Part shown: positions 1 through 8,469 of the stretch, one piece after another
Layout of the letters: every line of letters starts with the position of its first letter
How positions within the stretch are numbered: the first letter of the stretch is position 1
NCBI RefSeq assembly: GCF_001982635.1
Contig: NZ_MKFI01000006.1
Coordinates: forward strand, 586,582-650,581
Source: Bradyrhizobium mercantei
GTDB lineage: Bacteria; Pseudomonadota; Alphaproteobacteria; Rhizobiales; Xanthobacteraceae
Length of the DNA: 64,000 nt
Direction of reading: 5' to 3'
Notes under the pieces: model-generated
The model's database searches: none
Seen by the model: only the letters and a program-made list of their open reading frames with translations
What the model was told of the DNA's origin: nothing
Made by a program: the position numbers and the translations under genes

Positions 1-408
1 CGCCAAGGGCCGCCGAATCAGCAGAATTCGGCGCGTGGAAATTCAGCGCGCGGACGCAGATTTGCGCCATGCCGAATTTGCTCCATCGAAATTTGCATGG
101 GCCTATGGCCGGGCGCGTAGGGAACCCGAAGCGCGCCGTCGTTTCATTTGGCGATTACTTACCGAAAACTTACTACGCGCCATCTAATCAGTATTCGTAA
201 GTATAATAGTGGTTAAAAATTTGTTAACGGGCAAGATTACGGAACATGGACTGAATACCGTAAAGCGGTAACAAGATATTTCAACCCGAGACAATTGGGA
301 TTTACTGCCTAATTCGCGCCTCATTGCGAAACCAAACGGCCTTGGTCAACGAAGGGACGGGGGTTCCACTTGCCGTGTTAGCGGCAATACTGTCTGAGGG
401 TCTTATCA
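1..408. other. Noncoding region upstream of rlpA
   Basis: I find no supportable gene in the first 408 bases. Bases about 160-320 are clearly more AT-rich than the surroundings and probably hold the rlpA promoter. A small inverted repeat, TACCG-TAAAG-CGGTA, lies at 256-270. A Shine-Dalgarno sequence GAGGGT at 396-401 sits seven bases before the rlpA ATG. No convincing -35/-10 pair could be fixed by eye. Confidence 0.5.
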
Positions 409-894
409 ATGCTGAATATCAAGAAGGCGGCGGGCAATGTAACCCGCTCGCGCACGGCGCTTGCGTTTGTCGCCGCAACTATCCTGGTCGGGGGCAGCGT
501 GACCGAGGCGTCCGCGAAGTCCAGGCACCACCATCATCGCCACCACCATCATCACGCCCGCGCCGAAGGTTCGTCCTGGCGCGACGCCAATGCATCGATC
601 CAGCCGTCCGGCGGCCACTCGTTCTCGGGCATGGCCTCGTTCTACGGCAATGAGTCAGGCAGCCGCACCGCTTCCGGTCAGCGCTTCAACCAGAACGCCA
701 TGACCGCGGCCCACCGCTCGCTGCCGTTCGGCACCAAGCTCCGCGTCACCCATGGCGGCCGCAGCGTCGTCGTCACCATCAACGATCGTGGCCCGTTCAT
801 CCGCGGCCGCGTACTCGACCTCTCCACCGGCGCAGCCCGCGCCATCGGCCTGACCGGCGCCGGCGTCGGCCGCGTCACCGCCGAGGTCATCTAA
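409..894 (+). CDS. rlpA: RlpA-like septal ring lytic transglycosylase, His-rich N-terminus
   Basis: Secreted 161-aa protein with a short RlpA/double-psi beta-barrel domain, the family that cleaves glycan strands lacking stem peptides. Residues 1-36 form a signal peptide ending in an ASA-type site. Residues 40-49 are a histidine tract broken by one Arg. The barrel covers about residues 72-161, with GMASFYG at its start and the conserved NDRGPF block containing the family's acidic residue. There is no SPOR domain, so this is the short form common in Rhizobiales. Start chosen for the good SD GAGGGT. Monocistronic, and followed by a strong terminator. Domain call firm; enzymatic activity inferred. 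The His tract is unusual and could bind metal. Confidence 0.88.
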   Translation: MLNIKKAAGNVTRSRTALAFVAATILVGGSVTEASAKSRHHHHRHHHHHARAEGSSWRDANASIQPSGGHSFSGMASFYGNESGSRTASGQRFNQNAMTAAHRSLPFGTKLRVTHGGRSVVVTINDRGPFIRGRVLDLSTGAARAIGLTGAGVGRVTAEVI

Positions 895-951
895 CACGTT
901 CAGTAAGCGTTGCGTTGCGTATCGGCCGCGAGGCCTGCTTCGCGCCAAAAG

Positions 952-986
952 GCCTGCCGTCGCAAATGACGGCAGGCTTTTTCTTT
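952..986 (+). terminator. Intrinsic terminator of rlpA
   Basis: Perfect 10-bp stem (GCCTGCCGTC, loop GCAAAT, GACGGCAGGC) followed by TTTTTCTTT. It lies between the convergent rlpA and priA genes and has its T-run on the plus strand, so it ends rlpA transcription. Confidence 0.9.
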
Positions 987-996
987 GCCGGCTCGC

Positions 997-3207
997 CTAC
1001 AAAAAGCTCTGCGGATCGACGTCGACCTCGAGCTTCAGATTGCCCTTGGTCTTGGGACCGGCCGCCAGCCATTCGCGCAGATATTGCGACAGGTCGACAT
1101 TGCGCAGCGACTTCACCAGCAGGCGGAAGCGGTAGCGGCCCTTGATCACGGCAAGCGGCGCCTCGGCGGGGCCGAGCACCTGGATCCGCTCATCGAGCGG
1201 CGCCACCGCGGCGAGCTTGCGGGCAAATCCTTCCGCGGTCGGACGGTCGCCGGCGGAGACGATCAGGCTCGCCAGCCGGCCGAACGGTGGATAGCCGGTA
1301 CGCTCGCGGATCTCGATCTCGCTGGCGTAGAACGCCTCGCGGTCATTCGCGATCAGGGCCTTGATCACCGGGTGCTCCGGCTGGTGGGTCTGCAAAAAGC
1401 CGACACCGCGGCCCTGCTCGCGGCCGGCGCGGCCGACCACCTGGTTCAGGAGCTGGAACGTGCGCTCGGCGGCGCGCGGATCGCCATTGCTCAGGCCGAG
1501 ATCGGCATCGATGACGCCGACCAGATTGAGCCGCGGGAAGTTGTGTCCCTTCGCTACCAGCTGGGTGCCGATGATGATGTCGACGCGGCCCTCGGCGATC
1601 TCGTTGAGCTCGCTGCGCATCGTCTCGATCGAGGTGATGAGATCGCTCGACAGCACCATGGTGCGGGCCTCGGGAAAGATCTGAGCGGCCTCCTCCTGCA
1701 AGCGCTCGACGCCGGGGCCGACCGCGACCAACGATTCCTCGGCCGCGCAATGCGGGCAGATGTTCGGACGCGGCATCGAGAAGCCGCAGTGATGGCAGAC
1801 CAGCCGCTGGCGAAAGCGATGATCGACCAGCCACGCGTCGCAGATCGTGCAGGCGAAGCGGTGGCCGCAGGCCCGGCATAACGTCAGCGGCGCATAGCCG
1901 CGGCGATTGAGGAACAACAGCGCCTGTTCGCGGCGCTCGATCGCGTGACGAATCTGCTCGGCCAGAACCGGCGAGATGAAACGCCCGCGCGGCGGCGGCG
2001 CGCGCCGCATGTCGATCGCCTCGATATGCGGCATGTGCTGGCCGCCGAACCGCGACGGCAGCGCGACGCGCTGGTAGCGCCCCTTGCGCGCATTGACCTC
2101 GCTCTCGACCGACGGCGTGGCCGACGCCAGCACGATCGGGATTTTGGCGATATGGGCGCGGACCACCGCCATGTCGCGCGCGTGGTAATGCGCGCCATCG
2201 TCCTGCTTGTAGGCCTGGTCGTGCTCCTCATCGACGATGATCAGGCCGAGATCGGCATAGGGCAGGAACAGCGCCGAGCGGGCTCCGACCACAACCGGCG
2301 CCTTGCCCTCGGAGATTGCGGCCCAGTTGCGTGCCCGCGTGCGCGGCGTCAGCTCAGAATGCCATTCCAGCGGCCGTACGCCGAAGCGTTGCGCGAAGCG
2401 GTCGAGGAACTGGCCGGTCAGCGCGATTTCCGGCATCAGGATCAGGGTCTGCTTGCCGCGGCGGATATTCTCGGCGATCGCCTCGAAATAGACTTCGGTC
2501 TTGCCGGAGCCGGTGACGCCGTCGAGCAGCGCGACGTGAAAGCTGCCGCTCGCCGCCAGCGTCCGCAACACGTCGACTGCGCTGCGCTGCTCGCGCGAGA
2601 AATCCGGCTGGGCGTAGGAGGGATCCGGAACGGGCGGCGGCGCCGGCGGCGGCATCGCTTCGACCGTCAGCGTGCCTTCATCCACCAGGCCGTCGATCAC
2701 GCCGGAACTGACGCCGGCCTCCCGCGCCGCATCCGACTTGCCGTGCAGCAAGCCGTCCGACAGCACCTCGATCAGGCGGCGGCGCGCCGGGGTCAGGCGC
2801 CGCGGCGGCTCGCCGACCAGCCGCACGCCGAGCCGCATCCGCTCCGGCCCCAGATTCTCGCCCATCCGCAGCGTCATCCGCAGCACCATGCCGCGCGCCG
2901 ACAGCGTGTAATTGGAGACCCAGTCGACCAGTTGGCGCAGCTCCGCCCTGAGCGGGGGAACATCGAGCTTCTCGCCGACGTCCTTGAGCCGGTTGTGCAG
3001 CCGCGGATCGGGCCTGGCATTCTCGGCCCACACCACCGCGACCACCTCGCGCGGCCCGAGCGGAACAGAGATCACATCGCCCGGCGCAAGCTCCATGCCG
3101 CGCGGCACGCGGTAAGAATAAGTCTGGTCCAGCGCAACAGGCACCAGCACGTCGACGACACCTGTCGTCGATGCGGAGGCGGGGCTGGGGCGCGCGGTGT
3201 GATCCAT
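997..3207 (-). CDS. priA: Primosomal protein N' (replication restart helicase PriA)
   Basis: 736-aa superfamily-2 DNA helicase that recognises stalled forks and reloads the replisome. Visible parts: N-terminal 3' DNA-binding domain (about 1-110), Walker A GVTGSGKT at 230-237, DEEH box at 326-329, and eight zinc-binding cysteines at 444, 447, 453, 456, 471, 474, 484 and 487. The helicase C lobe (GTQLVAKGHNFPRL region) and a C-terminal domain follow. Full length for the family. It is transcribed away from the tyrosine recombinase gene, the usual priA/xerC neighbourhood in Rhizobiales. The 3' end faces rlpA. Identification is firm. Confidence 0.97.
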   Translation of the reverse strand: MDHTARPSPASASTTGVVDVLVPVALDQTYSYRVPRGMELAPGDVISVPLGPREVVAVVWAENARPDPRLHNRLKDVGEKLDVPPLRAELRQLVDWVSNYTLSARGMVLRMTLRMGENLGPERMRLGVRLVGEPPRRLTPARRRLIEVLSDGLLHGKSDAAREAGVSSGVIDGLVDEGTLTVEAMPPPAPPPVPDPSYAQPDFSREQRSAVDVLRTLAASGSFHVALLDGVTGSGKTEVYFEAIAENIRRGKQTLILMPEIALTGQFLDRFAQRFGVRPLEWHSELTPRTRARNWAAISEGKAPVVVGARSALFLPYADLGLIIVDEEHDQAYKQDDGAHYHARDMAVVRAHIAKIPIVLASATPSVESEVNARKGRYQRVALPSRFGGQHMPHIEAIDMRRAPPPRGRFISPVLAEQIRHAIERREQALLFLNRRGYAPLTLCRACGHRFACTICDAWLVDHRFRQRLVCHHCGFSMPRPNICPHCAAEESLVAVGPGVERLQEEAAQIFPEARTMVLSSDLITSIETMRSELNEIAEGRVDIIIGTQLVAKGHNFPRLNLVGVIDADLGLSNGDPRAAERTFQLLNQVVGRAGREQGRGVGFLQTHQPEHPVIKALIANDREAFYASEIEIRERTGYPPFGRLASLIVSAGDRPTAEGFARKLAAVAPLDERIQVLGPAEAPLAVIKGRYRFRLLVKSLRNVDLSQYLREWLAAGPKTKGNLKLEVDVDPQSFL

Positions 3208-3233
3208 TGCAATCAGAGCTTTATGCCGGGCTA

Positions 3234-3320
3234 GAGATTTGGTTCTGAATGAATCAGAACCAAATCTCCAGCTTCTTGTTTTGACGCGTTTTCTTCACGC
3301 GAACCGGCCTCCACTTCGCT
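3234..3320. repeat. Palindromic intergenic repeat (GGTTCTGAAT family), copy 1
   Basis: A perfect 15-bp inverted repeat with a 5-base loop lies at 3234-3268, with core GGTTCTGAATGAATCAGAAC. After a spacer comes CTTCACGCGAACCG plus a CTCC-rich tail. The same arrangement recurs at 49882-49965, so this is a dispersed element and not a local operator. It lies in the priA/xerC divergent spacer. Confidence 0.75.
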
Positions 3321-3372
3321 CGAAAACGCTCTGTCACCGCTGCGCGGTCTTAGCGAACGGTAAACGAAGGCA

Positions 3373-4389
3373 GTGCGATATAATCAGGAGATTAGCAGCG
3401 CCAATAGCCTTTTACAGATGGCCCGAACCGATCAGCCGACCCAACCGCTCGAGCTCGACTGCGCCGACTCGTCAGTCACGCAGGAGATGACGCGCTGGCT
3501 GTCGCATCTGCGCGCCGAGCGGCGGCTGTCGCCGAAGACGCTCGAGGCCTATGCCCGTGACGTGCGCCAATGCCTGGCCTTCCTGGCCGAACACTGGGGC
3601 GCGCGGGTGACGCTTGCGGCATTTTCCGCGCTCGAGGCCAGCGATGTCCGCGCCTTCATGGCGATGCGCCGCGCGGACGAGATCGGCGGCCGATCGCTGA
3701 TGCGGGCGCTGGCCGGCCTGCGCTCGTTCGGACGTTTCCTGGAACGCGAAGGCAAGGGCAAGGTTGGCGCGCTCTCGGCGATCCGTGCGCCGAAGGTGGC
3801 GAAGAGCCTGCCGAAGCCGATCCATATGGACGCGGCGAAGCGCTTTGCCGACGCCGACGAGCGCGCAGATGAGGACCGCGAGACCTGGATCGTGGTGCGG
3901 GACGCCGCCGTGATGGCGCTGCTCTATGGTTCCGGCCTGCGCATCTCCGAGGCGCTGGGGCTGAAGCGGCGCGACGTGCCGAAGCCGGGCGATGGCGATG
4001 TGCTTGTGGTCACCGGCAAGGGCAACAAGACCCGCATGGTGCCGGTGCTGCAAAACGTGCTGCAACTGATCGCAGACTATGCGGCGATCTGCCCGCATCA
4101 ACTCAGCCCGACCGGACCGATGTTCGTGGGCGCACGCGGCGGCCCCTTGAGCCCGCGCATCATCCAGCTCACCATGGAGCGGCTACGCGGCGCGCTCGGC
4201 CTGCCCGACAGCGCGACGCCGCATGCGCTGCGGCACTCCTTCGCCACGCATCTCCTGAGCCGCGGCGGCGACCTGCGCGCGATCCAGGAATTGCTCGGCC
4301 ACGCGTCGCTGTCGACCACCCAGATCTACACCGGGATCGACAGCGAGCGCCTGCTCGAAGTCTATCGCTCCGCGCACCCGCGCGGCTGA
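3373..4389 (+). CDS. xerC: Tyrosine recombinase XerC
   Basis: Tyrosine site-specific recombinase that, with XerD, resolves chromosome dimers at dif. The N-terminal SAM-like core-binding domain spans about 35-125. The catalytic domain carries the full set R190, K216, H284, R287, H310 and Tyr319 (counted from the GTG at 3373). Two starts are possible: GTG at 3373 with AAGG two bases upstream, or ATG at 3418 (MARTDQ) with no good SD. I keep the longer form, but family alignment favours the residues after 3418 as the conserved part. XerC rather than XerD is inferred from the priA neighbourhood. Confidence 0.9.
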   Translation: MRYNQEISSANSLLQMARTDQPTQPLELDCADSSVTQEMTRWLSHLRAERRLSPKTLEAYARDVRQCLAFLAEHWGARVTLAAFSALEASDVRAFMAMRRADEIGGRSLMRALAGLRSFGRFLEREGKGKVGALSAIRAPKVAKSLPKPIHMDAAKRFADADERADEDRETWIVVRDAAVMALLYGSGLRISEALGLKRRDVPKPGDGDVLVVTGKGNKTRMVPVLQNVLQLIADYAAICPHQLSPTGPMFVGARGGPLSPRIIQLTMERLRGALGLPDSATPHALRHSFATHLLSRGGDLRAIQELLGHASLSTTQIYTGIDSERLLEVYRSAHPRG

Positions 4390-4747
4390 ACGCTATGAAA
4401 TTAGGTCCAACTGGATCGGAGCGAAAGTTCACCTCTCCCTTGGGAGAGGTCGGCGCGTAGCGCCGGGTGAGGGGTTACGGTCTCTCGTTAGAGCTAAAGT
4501 CCCCTCACCCGATTTGCTTCGCAAATCGACCTCTCCCCAATGGGGAGAGGTGAAGCGAGCGCGGGGCCACAGCGGTTCGATCTAATTCATCGTGCTTCAG
4601 GCGTTCAGGCCTGAGTTCAAAATAAGGCGCGGGCTATGGTCCGTCGTCATGCTCCGTTCATCTTCATGCGGCTACCCCAGACCGCCCGCCCTTGCCTTGT
4701 GCGCTGCATTCGGCAATCGTGGCGCGGTCTCATCCGGAGGGGGAATC
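4390..4747. repeat. Intergenic region with palindromic repeat (CCTCTCCC family), copy A
   Basis: There is no gene in this 358-bp gap. Bases 4432-4556 hold a palindromic element: CCTCTCCCTTGGGAGAGG at the left, CCTCTCCCCAATGGGGAGAGG at the right, and nested CCCCTCACCC/GGGTGAGGGG arms. Related copies lie at about 29858-30022, 57640-57786, 60239-60408 and 60888-61016. The remaining sequence before the next gene holds its SD and probably its promoter. Confidence 0.75.
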
Positions 4748-5338
4748 ATGAGCGCACATGAAAGTATGGAGCACGCGGAGCATGCCGAGCATGCGTCGAC
4801 CGAAAACAGGAAGATTGCGCTCCTGATCGCCGTGATCGCGCTCTGCCTGGCGCTGTCGGAAACGCTCGGCAAGGGCGCCCAGACCGAATCGATCAGCAAG
4901 AATGTCGAGGCCTCCAACCTATGGGCCTTCTTCCAGGCCAAGAGCATCCGCCGCACCGCGGTGCAGACCGCCGCCGAACAGGGCAAGCTGAACCTCGCGA
5001 CCACCACCGACGAAGCCGCCAAGGCCGCGTTGCAGAAGCAGATCGACGACTGGCAGAAGACGGCGGCGCGCTACCGCTCCGAGCCGGAGACCGGCGAGGG
5101 TTCGGAGCAGCTTTCCGAGCGGGCCAAGCACGCCGAGCATGAGCGCGACGAAGCCACCGCGAAATATCATCACTTCGAGCTTGCCTCCGCCGCCTTCCAG
5201 ATCGCCATCGTGCTGGCGTCCGCGACCATCATCACCGGCATCGCCGCGCTGGCCTGGGTGTCAGGCCTGGTGACGCTCGCCGGCGTCGTGATGACGCTGC
5301 TCGGCCTGTTCCAGCCGCATTTGCTGCATCTACATTGA
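4748..5338 (+). CDS. DUF4337 domain-containing membrane protein
   Basis: 196-aa protein of the DUF4337 family; its function is unknown. A His/Glu-rich N-terminus (residues 1-18, HAEHAEHA repeats) precedes a first membrane helix at about 20-38. A charged, Lys/Glu/Ala-rich helical middle region (coiled-coil-like) leads to two C-terminal membrane helices, and the chain ends in HLLHLH. The start at 4748 is supported by GGAGGGGG at 4736-4743. Longer in-frame upstream codons read poorly and lack an SD. It appears monocistronic between two palindromic repeats. Confidence 0.8.
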   Translation: MSAHESMEHAEHAEHASTENRKIALLIAVIALCLALSETLGKGAQTESISKNVEASNLWAFFQAKSIRRTAVQTAAEQGKLNLATTTDEAAKAALQKQIDDWQKTAARYRSEPETGEGSEQLSERAKHAEHERDEATAKYHHFELASAAFQIAIVLASATIITGIAALAWVSGLVTLAGVVMTLLGLFQPHLLHLH

Positions 5339-5363
5339 GAGGCGGCTGGGCTCCGCTTCATCT

Positions 5364-5472
5364 CCGTCACCCTGAGGAGCGCGCACTTGCGCGCGTCTCG
5401 AAGGGTCGACGGCCACCGGCCGGGCCGTGCATCCTTCGAGACGCCCGCTATGCGGGCTCCTCAGGATGACGG
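5364..5472. repeat. Palindromic intergenic repeat (CCCTGAGGAGC family)
   Basis: About 109 bp whose outer arms are inverted copies (CCGTCACCCTGAGGAGC at the left, GCTCCTCAGGATGACGG at the right), with inner arms GCGTCTCGAAGG and CCTTCGAGACGC. It sits between two convergent genes and could fold into a long hairpin. I recognise the pattern as a common dispersed repeat of Bradyrhizobium-type genomes. Only one copy is in this window. Confidence 0.7.
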
Positions 5473-5487
5473 AAGCGAGAGTTCTAC

Positions 5488-6027
5488 TCAAAGCACCTTG
5501 CTGGTCTCGTGCACGCTTTTGCGGAAGCGCGCGATCAGGCGCAGCGTGCGCGCGGCCCAGCCCTCGCCGCCGCCGCCGATCATCTCGCGGATGCGCAGCT
5601 TGATCGGCTCGACCAGCTCGGTGGCCTTGGCGCGCAGCGCCATGATGAAATTATAGAGCGCCTCGAACCAGGGCATCTCCAAAAGCTTCGACCGCGTCAC
5701 GTCGAACAGGAAGGCCGTGACACCCACGCCGAGGAATTTGGCGAACAGGATCAGCGAGACCGCGCTGAACCAGTACTGGTTCGCGAGCAGCCAGAGCCCG
5801 ACCAGTTTGAGCGGAAACAGCGGGATCAACGGCACGACGAAGACGATCAACGTCATCGCCGGCGACAGCGAATCGACCCGGTCCGCCAGCCACTGCTTGA
5901 GCGCGCGGAGCGGGATCCACGCCACCACCCGAGCCACGATCGGCTCGAGGTGGTCCCATAGCCAGGCTTCGATCAGGAAAATGATCGCAAGCAGGACCCA
6001 GAACGGCTGAAGCAGTCGGCGCAACAT
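5488..6027 (-). CDS. Hypothetical membrane protein
   Basis: 179-aa protein of no family I can name. An N-terminal membrane helix (WVLLAIIFLIEAWLW) is followed by an amphipathic stretch with several tryptophans. A second strongly hydrophobic block is proline-punctuated (VFVVPLIPLFPLKLVGLWLLA) and a third segment lies around residues 85-105. The C-terminal third is basic and probably cytoplasmic. The ATG at 6027 is preferred because AGGA lies eight bases upstream; a GTG nine codons earlier (6054) is the alternative. It lies downstream of lpdA but is separated from it by a repeat element. Confidence 0.7.
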   Translation of the reverse strand: MLRRLLQPFWVLLAIIFLIEAWLWDHLEPIVARVVAWIPLRALKQWLADRVDSLSPAMTLIVFVVPLIPLFPLKLVGLWLLANQYWFSAVSLILFAKFLGVGVTAFLFDVTRSKLLEMPWFEALYNFIMALRAKATELVEPIKLRIREMIGGGGEGWAARTLRLIARFRKSVHETSKVL

Positions 6028-6084
6028 CGCTTTGATCCTAAAGCGCGACGACACTGAGTTGAATCATCGCGCCTCAGCTCCTTG

Positions 6085-6136
6085 TTTGAGCATGATCTTT
6101 TCGGAAAACCGCTTCACACTTTTCCGGATCATGCTC
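6085..6136. repeat. GCATGATCCGGAAAAGTG-family palindromic repeat, copy 1
   Basis: Inverted repeat reading TTGAGCATGATCTTTTCGG at the left and ACTTTTCCGGATCATGCTC at the right, with AAAACCGCTTCAC between. Two more copies in the window (26187-26240 and 32935-33013) also lie at gene ends. This one is between lpdA and the membrane-protein gene. Confidence 0.75.
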
Positions 6137-6162
6137 CAGCCCGGCTCGCGCCGGACGTCCGA

Positions 6163-7563
6163 TCACATATGGATGGCGCGCTTGCCCACCGCAAGCGCGG
6201 CTTCCTTGATCGCCTCGGAGCGGGTCGGATGGGCGTGACAGGTGCGCGCCAGATCCTCGGCCGAGCCGCCGAATTCCATCAGGACACAGGCTTCATGGAT
6301 CATTTCGCCGGCCTCAATGCCGACGATGTGCACGCCGAGCACCCGATCGGTCTTCGCATCTGCGAGAACCTTCACGAAGCCGTCGGTGGTCTGGTTGACC
6401 TTGGAGCGGCCGTTCGCGGTGAAGGGGAATTTGCCGACGGTATAGGCGACACCGGCCTGCTTGAGGTCTTCCTCGGTCTTGCCGACCGACGACACTTCCG
6501 GCGTGGTATACACAACACCTGGGATGACGTCGTAATTCACGTGACCGGCCTGGCCCGCGATGATCTCGGCGCAGGCGACGCCCTCGTCTTCCGCCTTGTG
6601 CGCGAGCATCGGCCCGGCCACAACGTCGCCGATCGCGTAGATGCCCTTCACAGAGGTCGAGAAGTGCGCGTCGATCTCGACGCGGCCGCGATTGTCGAGC
6701 GCAACGCCGGCTTCCTTCAGCCCGAGGCCTTCGGTGTAGGGCACGCGGCCGATGCACACCAGCACGACGTCGGCTTCGATCGTCTCCGCAGCACCGCCGG
6801 CGGCCGGCTCGACCTTGGCCTGCAGCGTCTTGCCCGAGGTGTCGACCGCGGTGACCTTGGCGCCGAGCTTGAAGCTGAAACCTTGCTTTTCCAGGATGCG
6901 TTGGAATTGCTTCGCCACCTCGCCGTCCATGCCGGGCAGGATGCGGTCGAGGAATTCCACCACGGTGACCTTGGCGCCGAGACGATGCCAGACCGAGCCG
7001 AGCTCGAGCCCGATCACGCCGGCGCCGACGATCAGGAGGCTACCGGGCACCTTGTCGAGCGACAGCGCGCCGGTCGACGACACGATGCGCTTCTCGTCGA
7101 TGTCGATGCCCTTCAGGCGCGCGATATCGGAGCCGGTGGCGATCACGATGTTCTTGGTCTCGACGGTTTCGGACTTGCCGTCACCGGTGACCTCGACCTT
7201 ACCCGCACCGAGGATCTTGCCGGTGCCCTTGAGCACGTCGATCTTGTTCTTCTTCATCAGGAACTCGACGCCCTTGACGTTGCCGTCGATGCCCTGCTGC
7301 TTGAAGTTCATCATCGCGGGCAGATCGAGCTTCGGCGCCGGGACGCTGACGCCCATCTTGGCGAAGGAGTGCCCGGCTTCCTCGAACATCTCGGAGGCGT
7401 GCAGCAGCGCCTTCGACGGCATGCAGCCGACATTGAGGCAGGTGCCGCCCAGCGTCGCGTTCTTCTCGACGACGGCGACCTTCATGCCGAGCTGCGCCGC
7501 GCGGATCGCGCAGACGTAACCGCCGGGGCCGGTGCCGATGACGACGAGATCGTAAGAAGCCAT
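6163..7563 (-). CDS. lpdA: Dihydrolipoyl dehydrogenase (E3)
   Basis: 466-aa FAD flavoprotein disulfide reductase that reoxidises the dihydrolipoyl group of E2 in 2-oxoacid dehydrogenase complexes and passes electrons to NAD+. FAD-binding GTGPGG lies at 10-15, and the redox disulfide pair is Cys42/Cys47 in GGTCLNVGCMPSKAL. The NAD-binding GAGVIGLELG motif is mid-chain, and the catalytic His/Glu region HAHPTRSE is near the C-terminus. It is the last gene of the odhA-odhB-SDR-lpdA run, so it most likely serves the 2-oxoglutarate dehydrogenase complex. AGGACC lies upstream of the ATG. Firm call. Confidence 0.97.
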   Translation of the reverse strand: MASYDLVVIGTGPGGYVCAIRAAQLGMKVAVVEKNATLGGTCLNVGCMPSKALLHASEMFEEAGHSFAKMGVSVPAPKLDLPAMMNFKQQGIDGNVKGVEFLMKKNKIDVLKGTGKILGAGKVEVTGDGKSETVETKNIVIATGSDIARLKGIDIDEKRIVSSTGALSLDKVPGSLLIVGAGVIGLELGSVWHRLGAKVTVVEFLDRILPGMDGEVAKQFQRILEKQGFSFKLGAKVTAVDTSGKTLQAKVEPAAGGAAETIEADVVLVCIGRVPYTEGLGLKEAGVALDNRGRVEIDAHFSTSVKGIYAIGDVVAGPMLAHKAEDEGVACAEIIAGQAGHVNYDVIPGVVYTTPEVSSVGKTEEDLKQAGVAYTVGKFPFTANGRSKVNQTTDGFVKVLADAKTDRVLGVHIVGIEAGEMIHEACVLMEFGGSAEDLARTCHAHPTRSEAIKEAALAVGKRAIHM

Positions 7564-7647
7564 GATGGAAGGTCCTGTAGCTAACTCTGTGACAATGAGG
7601 CGGGTCCGAGCCTATCGGCAGTCGGCACCCGCATTTGCATGTGTGTT

Positions 7648-8397
7648 CTAGCGGCCGCCCGACACGTCGAGGATCGCGCTGGTGACGTAGGACGCCTCGT
7701 CCGAGATCAGCCAGACGATGGCATTGGCGATTTCATCGGCGGTGCCGACGCGTTTCATCGGCACCATATGGGCGAGCCGGTGCGCGCGATCGGGCTCGCC
7801 ACCCGCGGCGTGGATGTCGGTATCGATCAGTCCGGGCCTGATGCCGGCGACGCGGATGCCTTCATTCGCGACCTCGTAGCCGAGGCCGACCGTGAAGGAA
7901 TCGATCGCGCCCTTGGAAGCGGCGTAATCGACATAGGTGTTCGGCGCGCCGAGCTTTGCCGCGACCGAGGAGAGGTTGACGATGACCCCGCCCACACCTC
8001 CGTGCTTGGTCGACATCCGCTTCACCGCCTCGCGCGCGCACAGGATGCTGCCGGTGACGTTGACCGCCATCATCTGCTGGATGCGCTCGGCCGACATCTC
8101 GTCGACACGCACGCCGCTCTTGCCGACGATGCCGGCATTGTTGACCAGCGCGCCGAGCGTGCCGAAGCCATCGGCGGCCTTGAACAACGCAAGAATGTCC
8201 GCCTCGCTGCCGACGTCGCATTTCACCGCGATCGCCTTGCCGTTCTTGGCCTCGATCGCGGCGACGACCTCGTTGGCCGCGCCCTGGTTGGACGCGTAGC
8301 CGACCACGATGCGATAGCCGCGCGCCGCGGCTACGAGCGCAGTCGCGCGGCCGATGCCGCGGCTGCCGCCGGTAATGACAACGACCTTGTCCGTCAC
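7648..8397 (-). CDS. SDR family oxidoreductase
   Basis: About 249-aa classical short-chain dehydrogenase/reductase with a Rossmann TGGSRGIG cofactor motif at the N-terminus, the NNAG motif, a catalytic Ser, and YAASK (Tyr/Lys catalytic pair, written YVDYAASKGA). Substrate unknown. An Asn/Ser-type residue after the second strand (GYASNQGA) suggests NADP preference, weakly. It lies between odhB and lpdA on the same strand. Start uncertain: GTG at 8397 has GGGGATC upstream, while a TTG at 8409 would add four residues. No direct role in the dehydrogenase complex can be read from the sequence. Confidence 0.88.
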   Translation of the reverse strand: MTDKVVVITGGSRGIGRATALVAAARGYRIVVGYASNQGAANEVVAAIEAKNGKAIAVKCDVGSEADILALFKAADGFGTLGALVNNAGIVGKSGVRVDEMSAERIQQMMAVNVTGSILCAREAVKRMSTKHGGVGGVIVNLSSVAAKLGAPNTYVDYAASKGAIDSFTVGLGYEVANEGIRVAGIRPGLIDTDIHAAGGEPDRAHRLAHMVPMKRVGTADEIANAIVWLISDEASYVTSAILDVSGGR

Positions 8398-8469
8398 ATT
8401 GATCCCCAAAGGTGAGCCCCCAACGAAAAGCGACGCCCGAGCCGGCCGGGCGCCGCGCGCGACATGACC

